Counted from the first letter of the stretch, positions 1 through 5,340 are shown. The stretch: 5,355 nt of DNA from Lachnospiraceae bacterium UBA3401 (GCA_002358575.1 DEPD01000009.1:3208-8562); one strand, 5' to 3'. The notes: generated by a model from the letters alone, not told the origin. Program-made: numbers and translations.

Positions 1-45
1 AAGGCTGAACTGTTACAAAAATCTTCCCTATTCGATTTGTAATTC

Positions 46-74
46 TTGACATTTAATGCGGTATATAGTATAGT
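46..74 (+). promoter_or_regulatory. sigma-A-type promoter of the TrmB-regulator/decarboxylase unit
   Basis: A consensus -35 box TTGACA (46-51) is followed after exactly 17 bp by TATAGT (69-74), which matches the -10 consensus at five of six positions. Transcription would start near 81, giving a leader of about 120 nt before the regulator start at 204. No comparably good promoter lies between the regulator and the decarboxylase, so both are probably transcribed from here. The -10 box is also the left arm of an inverted repeat. Confidence 0.7.
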
Positions 75-96
75 GTTCCTGTTAAGAACTACTATA
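69..96. promoter_or_regulatory. inverted repeat over the -10 box and start site, candidate operator
   Basis: The left arm TATAGTGTTC (69-78) and right arm GAACTACTATA (86-96) are reverse complements apart from one extra base in the right arm, with a 7-base spacer. The repeat covers the -10 hexamer and the expected transcription start. A transcript beginning near 81 would carry only the right arm, so a DNA operator is more likely than an RNA hairpin. The adjacent TrmB-family regulator is the obvious candidate ligand (autoregulation), but that is inference. Confidence 0.4.
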
Positions 97-153
97 TTGC
101 GGCATTGATTCTAAGAGGTAAGAAATACACTTCCGAAGCTTTTATATCTGATG

Positions 154-183
154 TTGCAAGAAGATTCCGAGAGGTTATATAAT
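154..183 (+). promoter_or_regulatory. possible second, weaker promoter close to the regulator start
   Basis: TTGCAA (154-159) and a perfect TATAAT (178-183) are separated by 18 bp. A transcript from here would begin around 190, just before the GGTGAT ribosome-binding sequence used by the ATG at 204. The -35 match is only four of six, so this may be chance in A+T-rich DNA. Confidence 0.25.
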
Positions 184-203
184 AGAAATGGGTGATGGAA
201 TGC

Positions 204-935
204 ATGGATAATACTGTGTTGGGTATTTTAGCAGAAAAATTAGTACAGTTTGGACTCACTAGGCAGGAGGCAAATATTTATTTATGTCTACTGCGAAATA
301 AAGATTTGTCAGGCTATGAAGTGTCTAAGCTCACAGGAATATCGCGCTCTAATGTGTACAGTGCACTTGCCAGTTTAGTGGAGGAGGGGGCTGCATATTT
401 GTTGGAAGGTGAGACGAACAAATACACAGCAGTTTCCATAGAGGATTTTTGTGAAAACCGGATTCGGCAGCTTACAGGATTAAAGCAGGAACTCACAGCA
501 CAGATACCGCAAATCAGGGATAATTCAGAGGGGTATATTACCATTAGCAGCCACAGGCATATTATGGATAAAATCTATAATATGCTACAACGTGTTGAAT
601 ATCGCGTGTATTTATCCATGCCGGAAGAATATCTTGAACAGTTTAGAACGCAGTTGGAACAGCTTGCAGCGGAGGGGAAAAAGGTAGTGCTCCTTGTCAG
701 CACTGTATCTGAAATGAAAATGAAAGGTTGTATTCTCTATCCATCAGATAAAAAAGACAGGCAGCTACGACTGATTGTAGATTCTAGTTATGTATTGACC
801 GGGGAGATGACAGGGGATATCACAGACAGTTGTCTATATTGTGGCCAGAAAAATTTTGTAAATGTATTTAAGGATTCTCTTAGAAATGAGATAAAACTAA
901 TAGAATTGACCAAAGCAGATAAAAAACTGCAATAA
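204..935 (+). CDS. TrmB-family winged-helix transcriptional regulator
   Basis: This is a cytoplasmic DNA-binding regulator of the TrmB/sugar-specific family, 243 aa from the ATG at 204. The first 80 or so residues form the family winged helix: QFGLTRQEANIYLCLL, then GYEVSKLTGISRSNVYSAL as the recognition region, then a wing ending near NKYTAV. A short helical linker (about residues 80-105) leads to a C-terminal effector domain with an alternating strand/helix pattern (VYLSMPEEYLEQF, KKVVLLVS, LRLIVDSSYVLTGE, QKNFVNVFKDSLRNEIKLIEL), as in the PLD-like sensor half of many bacterial TrmB proteins. The frame can also open at GTG 192 or ATG 195. ATG 204 is chosen because GGTGAT (191-196), complementary to the 16S tail, lies 7 bases before it, whereas the purine run GAGAGG at 169-174 is too far from 192. 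It sits 34 bp upstream of the decarboxylase and probably regulates the shared promoter. The ligand cannot be read from the sequence. Family assignment is firm; role is inferred. Confidence 0.87.
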   Translation: MDNTVLGILAEKLVQFGLTRQEANIYLCLLRNKDLSGYEVSKLTGISRSNVYSALASLVEEGAAYLLEGETNKYTAVSIEDFCENRIRQLTGLKQELTAQIPQIRDNSEGYITISSHRHIMDKIYNMLQRVEYRVYLSMPEEYLEQFRTQLEQLAAEGKKVVLLVSTVSEMKMKGCILYPSDKKDRQLRLIVDSSYVLTGEMTGDITDSCLYCGQKNFVNVFKDSLRNEIKLIELTKADKKLQ

Positions 936-969
936 ACGTGCAAGTTGTGAAAGGAGAAAGATACGAATA

Positions 970-2241
970 ATGAAAAAAGAAGCATTTGTTACAAAGAAGC
1001 AGATTGAGGAGATTGTAAAAACTTACCCTACCCCATTTCATATTTATGATGAGAAAGGAATCCGAGAAAATGCGCGTGCGTTGAAGGAGGCATTTGCGTG
1101 GAATAAAGGATTTAAAGAATTTTTTGCTGTTAAGGCTACGCCAAATCCGTTTCTAATAAATATTTTGCGAGAATATGGATTTGGCTGTGACTGTTCCTCA
1201 CTCACAGAATTAATGTTGAGTGATGCAATGGGAGTGGAGGGGAAGGATATTATGTTTTCATCAAACGATACTCCGGCAGAGGAATTTGCATATGCGGCAA
1301 AGATTGGTGCCACAATCAATTTGGATGATATTACCCATATTGAATTTTTGGAAAAAACGATTGGGAAACTTCCAGAGACAATCTCATGTCGTTATAATCC
1401 GGGTGGTCTTTTTCAGATTACAACGGATATTATGGATAATCCGGGGGATGCAAAGTATGGATTTACGACAGAACAACTTTTTGAGGGATATCGAATTTTG
1501 CAGAAAAAAGGCGTTAAAAACTTTGGTATTCATGCATTTCTTGCGAGCAACACCGTCACAAATGAATATTATCCAACGCTTGCGAAGACATTGTTTGAGG
1601 TGGCAGTAAAACTTAAGGATGAGACAGGTGCAAACATTCGATTTATTAATTTGTCAGGAGGAATTGGTATTCCATATAGACCTGACCAAGAACCGAATGA
1701 TATCAGGGCAATTGGAGAAGGCGTGCGGAAAGTGTATGAGGAAGTGCTTGTGCCGGCAGGAATGGGAGATGTGGCAATCTATACAGAATTGGGACGCTTT
1801 ATGATGGGGCCATATGGTCATTTGATTGTAAAGGCAATTCATGAAAAACATACCCATAAGGAGTATGTTGGCGTAGATGCCTGTGCAGTGAATTTAATGC
1901 GGCCTGCTATGTATGGGGCGTATCATCATATTACTGTGCTTGGCAAGGAAAACGAACCCTGTGATCACAAGTATGATATCACAGGTTCTCTCTGCGAAAA
2001 CAATGATAAATTTGCAGTGGACAGAATGCTTCCCAAAATTGATATGGGTGACTACTTAGCAATTCATGACACAGGTGCACATGGCTTTGCAATGGGATAT
2101 AACTACAATGGAAAACTCAAATCCGCAGAGCTGCTGCTGACAGAGGACAATCAAGTGCAATTAATCCGACGTGCGGAGACACCAAAGGACTATTTTGCAA
2201 CGTTTGACTGTTTTGACATCTACAAAAAACTTGGATTTTAA
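970..2241 (+). CDS. lysA: PLP-dependent decarboxylase, diaminopimelate decarboxylase-like (fold type III)
   Basis: At 423 aa this has the usual length of diaminopimelate decarboxylase, which converts meso-DAP to L-lysine and CO2 in the last step of lysine synthesis. The N-terminal TIM-barrel half carries the PLP lysine K55 in FFAVKATPNP, then GFGCDCSSLTEL, the HAFLASNT segment (188-195), the phosphate loop LSGGIGIPY (228-236) and ELGR (273-276). The C-terminal beta-domain has RPAMYGAYHH (311-320), the catalytic-cysteine motif as CENND (342-346) and GAHGFAMGYNYN (369-380). Several positions differ from textbook enzymes: HIGS is FLAS, GGGLG is SGGIG, EPGR is ELGR and GAY is GAH. The family call is therefore firm, but DAP as substrate is less so; a related amino acid or carboxynorspermidine-type substrate is possible. 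The ATG is preceded by AAGGAG (951-956) at a longish 13-base spacing. It follows the TrmB regulator in one transcription unit. It has no visible terminator and its stop overlaps the convergent LacI-type gene by 4 bp. Confidence 0.85.
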   Translation: MKKEAFVTKKQIEEIVKTYPTPFHIYDEKGIRENARALKEAFAWNKGFKEFFAVKATPNPFLINILREYGFGCDCSSLTELMLSDAMGVEGKDIMFSSNDTPAEEFAYAAKIGATINLDDITHIEFLEKTIGKLPETISCRYNPGGLFQITTDIMDNPGDAKYGFTTEQLFEGYRILQKKGVKNFGIHAFLASNTVTNEYYPTLAKTLFEVAVKLKDETGANIRFINLSGGIGIPYRPDQEPNDIRAIGEGVRKVYEEVLVPAGMGDVAIYTELGRFMMGPYGHLIVKAIHEKHTHKEYVGVDACAVNLMRPAMYGAYHHITVLGKENEPCDHKYDITGSLCENNDKFAVDRMLPKIDMGDYLAIHDTGAHGFAMGYNYNGKLKSAELLLTEDNQVQLIRRAETPKDYFATFDCFDIYKKLGF

Positions 2242-3260
2242 AAGTTCTTACTGTTTCGTTTTTCCGTGGCAGAAAGTTTAGCTGTGGAGTCGCGTATAAT
2301 CAGGTGTGGTCTGAGCAGCGATCTTGAAATTGGAACTTTTGCGATAAGCCAGTAAAGAGCAGCGTAAGAGTTCCGGCCAAGGTCGATTCGATTTTGACAA
2401 ATTGTGGTGAGCGCAGGGGTAATTTTTTCTGATATAGGCAGATTGTCAAAACCTACAACACTTAATTCTTGTGGAACTTTGACGTTCAGGTGCACACACT
2501 CTTTGATGACGCCGACTGCCAACAAGTCATTGCCGCATAAAATGGCAGTTGCACCGCTTTTTAATAGAGAGGACAGATGATATTTCGCGCTGTCTTCTAC
2601 ATAGTGGCCATGTGCGATTAGATTTTCATCGATTTTCAGCTCATGGCTCTGCATACTGCTGATATACGCATCATATCGGTTGACAGTGACCATTGAATTT
2701 GGAGAACCATTTAGCAGCGCAATCTTGGTGTGTCCCAGTTCAGTCAGGTGGTCAACAGCCAGATCAATTCCCTCAAAACTGTCAGTGCCAACATAGCCGA
2801 CATTTGGATTTTTTCGGATATAATTGTCAAAGAGAACCGTCGGTATTGTGGTGGTTTGCAATTGGCTCATCCAGGGGTCTTTCAAAGCAAAGCCAATTAG
2901 AAATCCGCCGTGGAAATTATTCTTGACCATATAGCGGTCATAGGGGTCGCGCAACTGCAGCAATGGAGTAATTGGTAGAACTGTAACGTCCCAGTTGTTG
3001 CGTATCGCTGCCTGTTTAAAGCCCAGAATAATATCAAAACCAAAGTCGCCGGGCATTTCATACTGCATGTTTTCAACAAAAATACAGAGGCGTTTTCGCG
3101 TCTCTTTTTTCATGCGCTTGGTGACATATCCCATTTCGATTGAAGTGTCAAGAACTAGTTTTTTAAGTTCTGGACTGATATCTTTGGCATCATTCAATCC
3201 TTTGGAAACGGTACTGGGAGCGATGCCAAGACGATTTGCTATATCCTTAATTGTAACCAT
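2238..3260 (-). CDS. LacI-family transcriptional regulator
   Basis: This is a 340-aa regulator of the LacI/GalR family, at the usual family length. Residues 3-23 (TIKDIANRLGIAPSTVSKGL) are the helix-turn-helix, and ISPELKKLVLDTSIEMGY completes the headpiece. From about residue 58 a periplasmic-binding-protein-like sensor follows, with landmarks LCIFVENM, GFKQAAIRNNWDVTVLP, IPTVLFDNY, YVGTDSFEGIDLAVDHLTELGHTKIALLNG, ATAILCGNDLLAVGVI, VPQELSVVGFDNLPISEKITPALTTI and the closing RPHLIIRDST. The family normally binds a sugar or nucleoside; the ligand here is not evident because no sugar-use genes are nearby. The linker GYVTKRMKKETRKR lacks the usual hinge-helix signature (YxPNxxAR). The ATG at 3260 has a GAAAGAGAG ribosome binding sequence on the minus strand (about 3269-3277). 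The gene diverges from the FNT channel, so it may control that channel, itself, or distant targets. Confidence 0.92.
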   Translation of the reverse strand: MVTIKDIANRLGIAPSTVSKGLNDAKDISPELKKLVLDTSIEMGYVTKRMKKETRKRLCIFVENMQYEMPGDFGFDIILGFKQAAIRNNWDVTVLPITPLLQLRDPYDRYMVKNNFHGGFLIGFALKDPWMSQLQTTTIPTVLFDNYIRKNPNVGYVGTDSFEGIDLAVDHLTELGHTKIALLNGSPNSMVTVNRYDAYISSMQSHELKIDENLIAHGHYVEDSAKYHLSSLLKSGATAILCGNDLLAVGVIKECVHLNVKVPQELSVVGFDNLPISEKITPALTTICQNRIDLGRNSYAALYWLIAKVPISRSLLRPHLIIRDSTAKLSATEKRNSKNF

Positions 3261-3321
3261 GATTCATCTCTCTTTCAGAAAGTTCATTCTCCGGACATTA
3301 CAAACAATGTCTCCAAATATA

Positions 3322-3350
3322 AGTTTACATGATATAAACGTTGTTTTCAA
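3322..3350 (-). promoter_or_regulatory. putative promoter and AACGTT-centred operator of the LacI-type gene
   Basis: Read on the minus strand, TTGAAA (3350-3345) and TAAACT (3327-3322) are spaced by 17 bp and precede the regulator start by about 60 bp. An alternative is TTGTCA (3362-3357) with TTTATA (3338-3333) at 18 bp. Within the spacer of the first candidate is a partial palindrome centred on AACGTT (3337-3342); 12 of 18 positions are symmetric over 3331-3348. A central CG is typical of LacI/GalR operators, so self-repression is plausible. A short perfect repeat, GTTG-TTTT-CAAC (3340-3351), overlaps it. Confidence 0.35.
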
Positions 3351-3355
3351 CTCTT

Positions 3356-3384
3356 ATGACAAAATTATCCATGAAAATTATAAT
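3356..3384 (+). promoter_or_regulatory. putative distal promoter (P1) toward the FNT channel
   Basis: ATGACA (3356-3361, one mismatch to TTGACA) and a perfect TATAAT (3379-3384) are 17 bp apart, so this is a strong-looking promoter. A transcript would start near 391 bases past position 3000, giving a leader of about 264 nt before the channel gene. The -35 box overlaps one candidate minus-strand -35 box (3357-3362), so the two directions may compete for polymerase. Confidence 0.45.
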
Positions 3385-3406
3385 AGTAGTTACTTTTCAC
3401 GGGTCA

Positions 3407-3430
3407 GGAATGCGCTGAACTGCGCATTCC
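3407..3430. repeat. perfect 9-bp inverted repeat (hairpin or operator)
   Basis: GGAATGCGC (3407-3415) and GCGCATTCC (3422-3430) are exact reverse complements around the 6-base loop TGAACT. The flanks CACGG (3398-3402) and CCGTG (3429-3433) offer an alternative outer pairing. No T-run follows on either strand, so it is not a standard intrinsic terminator. It lies about 16 nt past the predicted P1 start and upstream of P2. It could be a 5' leader hairpin or a regulator binding site; the function is not recognised. Confidence 0.55.
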
Positions 3431-3496
3431 GTGAGAACATGATTCAGGAGTTAGGGGTGATATTCAAAGGATTTATGTGAAATATTAGAAAGCTAT

Positions 3497-3524
3497 TTGC
3501 AAATTATATTTTATGCGTTATAAT
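3497..3524 (+). promoter_or_regulatory. putative proximal promoter (P2) of the FNT channel
   Basis: A perfect TATAAT (3519-3524) is preceded at 16 bp by TTGCAA (3497-3502), or at 17 bp by TTTGCA (3496-3501). Transcription would begin near 3531, with a leader of about 124 nt. The -35 match is weak, so an activator may be needed, or P1 may be the main promoter. Confidence 0.4.
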
Positions 3525-3540
3525 CTTAAATAGATATCAA

Positions 3541-3652
3541 ATGAGAGTGATACATTGTATGACAAAAGGTTTCGGTCTGTCAGAAATGTACTGCTGAATC
3601 ATTGTGCAAAAGATAGTCTCATAGAGTCTATAAAAAGAAAAGGGAGATGAGA
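3541..3652 (+). promoter_or_regulatory. structured 5' leader of the FNT channel gene, possible switch
   Basis: A two-part stem is visible: TACATT (3551-3556) with AATGTA (3585-3590), a small GTA/GA internal loop, then TGACA (3560-3564) with TGTCA (3578-3582) around a 13-base loop. In addition, TCTCAT (3617-3622) can pair exactly either with ATGAGA at 3541-3546, closing the whole leader, or with ATGAGA at 3647-3652 directly beside the ribosome binding site GGGAG (3642-3646). The two pairings exclude each other. I do not recognise a known riboswitch class, and 6-bp pairings occur by chance in this composition. Confidence 0.25.
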
Positions 3653-3654
3653 AG

Positions 3655-4506
3655 ATGGACAATGCATTTAATACTCCAGTGCAGGTGCTGGACGCAAATA
3701 TGAATGCGGGAGAAGGCAAGGTAAAACTTCCTATATTGAAGTGTATCTTGCTTGGTATAATGGCAGGTGCATTTATTGCATTTGGTGGAGCGTCTAGCAA
3801 CGCTGCTGTACATAACATTGCCAATCAGGGACTTTCCAAAACCCTTGCTGGTTGTATTTTCCCGGTTGGTCTGATGATGATTGTCTTTGTGGGAGGAGAA
3901 CTTTTCACAGGAGATTGCCTTATGATTGCTGGGGTGGTTGACAAGCGGTTTCATGCACTGGCGATGATTAAGACGCTGGTCATTGTATTTTTTAGTAATA
4001 TGGTGGGGGCAGTGTTGATTGCGACACTGGTATATTTTAGTGGTTTGTTGGACTATACAAATGGAGCGCTTGGCGCGTTTACTATCAAAGTGGCATATGG
4101 CAAAGTGACAATCGCACCATTTAAGGCAATTTGCTCAGGGATTCTCTGTAATATTCTTGTGTGTATGGCAGTGTTGATGGCAACTGCTGCAAAGGATATT
4201 GCGGGAAAGGTGTGGGCAATCTTTTTTCCAATTTGCGCGTTTGTTATCGGTGGCTGGGAGCATTGCGTTGCCAATATGTTTTATATTCCGGCAGGGATTA
4301 TTGCAAGTATGAATGACACCTATGTGGCAAAAGCAGAGGAGTTGTATGGCATTACTGCAGATCAAATTGCGTCGAATTTGACAGTTGGCGGCTTTGCGTC
4401 CAATCTAATTCCTGTTACAATTGGGAATATTCTTGGTGGCATGGTGTTTATCGCACTTCCACTGTATGCAATACATAAGAGCAAGTTTCTAAATAATACA
4501 AAGTAA
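3655..4506 (+). CDS. formate/nitrite transporter (FNT) family channel, FocA-like
   Basis: This 283-aa polytopic inner-membrane protein belongs to the FNT family of pentameric channels for formate, nitrite or related small anions. Hydrophobic segments fall at about residues 28-48, 62-80, 104-130, 155-178, 186-217 (broken) and 246-272, matching the six-helix FNT fold. The broken-helix loop is GELFTGDCLM (81-90), the pore motif is GWEHCVANMFYIP (200-212) and the last signature is NLIPVTIGNILGG (250-262). Residues T85, K150, N166, E202 and H203 line up with E. coli FocA T91, K156, N172, E208 and H209 at a constant offset of six, so the gating and proton-relay residues are kept. Formate is the most likely substrate in a fermenting Clostridium relative, but no pyruvate formate-lyase or formate dehydrogenase gene is present to prove it. 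The start at 3655 has AAGGGAG (3640-3646) at good spacing. The gene is probably monocistronic: its own promoters lie upstream and a strong terminator follows. Confidence 0.92.
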   Translation: MDNAFNTPVQVLDANMNAGEGKVKLPILKCILLGIMAGAFIAFGGASSNAAVHNIANQGLSKTLAGCIFPVGLMMIVFVGGELFTGDCLMIAGVVDKRFHALAMIKTLVIVFFSNMVGAVLIATLVYFSGLLDYTNGALGAFTIKVAYGKVTIAPFKAICSGILCNILVCMAVLMATAAKDIAGKVWAIFFPICAFVIGGWEHCVANMFYIPAGIIASMNDTYVAKAEELYGITADQIASNLTVGGFASNLIPVTIGNILGGMVFIALPLYAIHKSKFLNNTK

Positions 4507-4543
4507 TTTAAGTATTAGGAACAATTTTTGTAATGGTAGTTTT

Positions 4544-4583
4544 CATAAGAAATCGGGCAGGAAAACCTGCTCGATTTCTTATG
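4544..4583. terminator. strong hairpin terminator after the FNT channel
   Basis: CATAAGAAATCGGGCAGG (4544-4561) pairs along all 18 positions with CCTGCTCGATTTCTTATG (4566-4583), with one G-T pair and an AAAA loop. The G+C-rich core ATCGGGCAGG/CCTGCTCGAT is flanked by an A-rich tract upstream and TTTCTT downstream, the usual design of an intrinsic terminator that can work in both directions. It lies 38 bp past the channel stop and isolates that gene from greA. Confidence 0.85.
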
Positions 4584-4642
4584 CACACGGGCACCCAAAG
4601 GAAGAATGTCAGCAAAGCGTATATTTTTTAAGGAGTAGAATT

Positions 4643-5146
4643 ATGAATGACAAATTGACAAGAAATGATATTAAAAAGATGGAAGAGGAAATCGAACACA
4701 GAAAGCTTGTGATACGAAAAGAGGCGTTGGAGGCAGTGAAAGAAGCCCGTGCACAAGGAGATTTGAGCGAAAATTTTGAGTATTATGCTGCCAAGAAATT
4801 TAAAAATCAAAATGAGAGCCGTATACGTTATCTTGAGCGCATGATTAAGACTGCGCAAATTATTGAGGATGATGCCAAGGAGGATGAGATTGGATTAAAT
4901 AAGACTGTGGAGGTCGAGTTTGTGGAGGATGGTACAAGTGAGACATATCGTCTGGTGACAACTGTGCGAAACAATCCGCTAAAAGGGCTTATTAGCATTG
5001 AATCTCCAATTGGAAAGGCACTTGCAGGACACAGGTGCGGCGATACAGTACATGTGCAAGTAAATAGTGATTTTGGCTATGATGTGGTGGTGAAGTCTGT
5101 AGAGAACACACCAGATGACGATTCTATTGCACTGCGAAAATTTTAA
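4643..5146 (+). CDS. greA: transcription elongation factor GreA
   Basis: GreA enters the secondary channel of backtracked RNA polymerase and stimulates cleavage of the transcript 3' end so elongation can resume. The 167-aa protein has both expected parts. The N-terminal coiled coil (about 1-76) carries the tip motif GDLSENFEYYAAKK (39-52), whose acidic residues D40 and E43 correspond to the metal-holding D41/E44 of E. coli GreA. The FKBP-like C-terminal domain (about 85-155) contains the family signature ISIESPIGKALAGHRCGD (117-134). It is slightly longer than the usual 158 residues, with a polar tail ending DDDSIALRKF. The start at 4643 is well placed 7 bases after AAGGAG (4630-4635). It is transcribed alone as far as can be seen, between the terminator at 4544-4583 and the palindromic element at 5154. 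I found no convincing promoter in the 59 bp between terminator and start, so some read-through or an atypical promoter may supply it. Confidence 0.93.
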   Translation: MNDKLTRNDIKKMEEEIEHRKLVIRKEALEAVKEARAQGDLSENFEYYAAKKFKNQNESRIRYLERMIKTAQIIEDDAKEDEIGLNKTVEVEFVEDGTSETYRLVTTVRNNPLKGLISIESPIGKALAGHRCGDTVHVQVNSDFGYDVVVKSVENTPDDDSIALRKF

Positions 5147-5153
5147 TATACTA

Positions 5154-5313
5154 AGGAACTGTAGAAAAATAACTGACACATCTTGACTTGTCTATTTCTC
5201 CGATTACGCATGTCAAAAATCCTCGCCATAGTCCGCTACGACTACGTTTTTTGACATACCTTCTCGAAGAAATATCCTACGCAATTTTTATCACTTATTT
5301 TCCTACAATTCCT
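5154..5313. mobile_element. 160-bp palindromic MITE/REP-like element downstream of greA
   Basis: The stretch is an imperfect palindrome without gaps about a centre at 5233/5234. The outer 25 bases of each end, beginning AGGAACTGTAG and (reverse complement) AGGAATTGTAG, agree at 21 of 25 positions. Further in, TATTTCT (5193-5199) faces AGAAATA (5268-5274), and ATGTCAAAAA (5210-5219) faces TTTTTGACAT (5248-5257), both exactly symmetric. The core CATAGTC-CGCTAC-GACTACG forms a small hairpin (5227-5246) followed by TTTTTT, so it may also terminate greA transcription. If the ends are taken at GGAA/TTCC (5155-5312), a TAA direct repeat (5152-5154 and 5313-5315) flanks the element. No protein is encoded. 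Terminal inverted repeats without a transposase suggest a non-autonomous mobile element; an intergenic repeat family with an RNA role is the alternative. Confidence 0.6.
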
Positions 5314-5340
5314 AATATTTTGCGATTTTTGTTTTTTTGA

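Noticed and set aside
1..42. Frame open from the left edge ending KSSLFDL at a TAA, as a possible 3' end of an upstream gene
   Set aside because: Thirteen codons without a stop is expected by chance and nothing recognisable is encoded; it can only be judged with the sequence to the left.
1220..1609. 129-codon open frame inside the decarboxylase gene in another frame
   Set aside because: It is fully nested in a gene with clear family motifs; its composition (many W, R, M) is that of an out-of-frame translation.
3333..3346. Catabolite-response element (cre) around the AACGTT
   Set aside because: It fits part of the cre consensus but lacks the flanking TG and CA bases; an operator for the adjacent LacI-type protein is the simpler reading.
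2995..3480. 161-codon plus-strand open frame crossing the LacI-gene start and the intergenic hairpin
   Set aside because: It is mostly the antisense shadow of the LacI-type gene, has no ribosome binding site, and its end runs through the promoter region and inverted repeat.
3390..3480. ZTP (pfl) or tetrahydrofolate riboswitch in the FNT leader
   Set aside because: These classes often precede one-carbon genes, but their conserved core sequences are not present; only a simple hairpin is seen.
3537..3954. Minus-strand open frames antisense to the start of the FNT channel
   Set aside because: They are shadows of a gene with clear FNT motifs, lack ribosome binding sites and show no family resemblance.
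4597..4625. Promoter for greA with TATATT at 4620-4625
   Set aside because: There is no -35-like sequence at the right distance, and transcription would start on the ribosome binding site itself.
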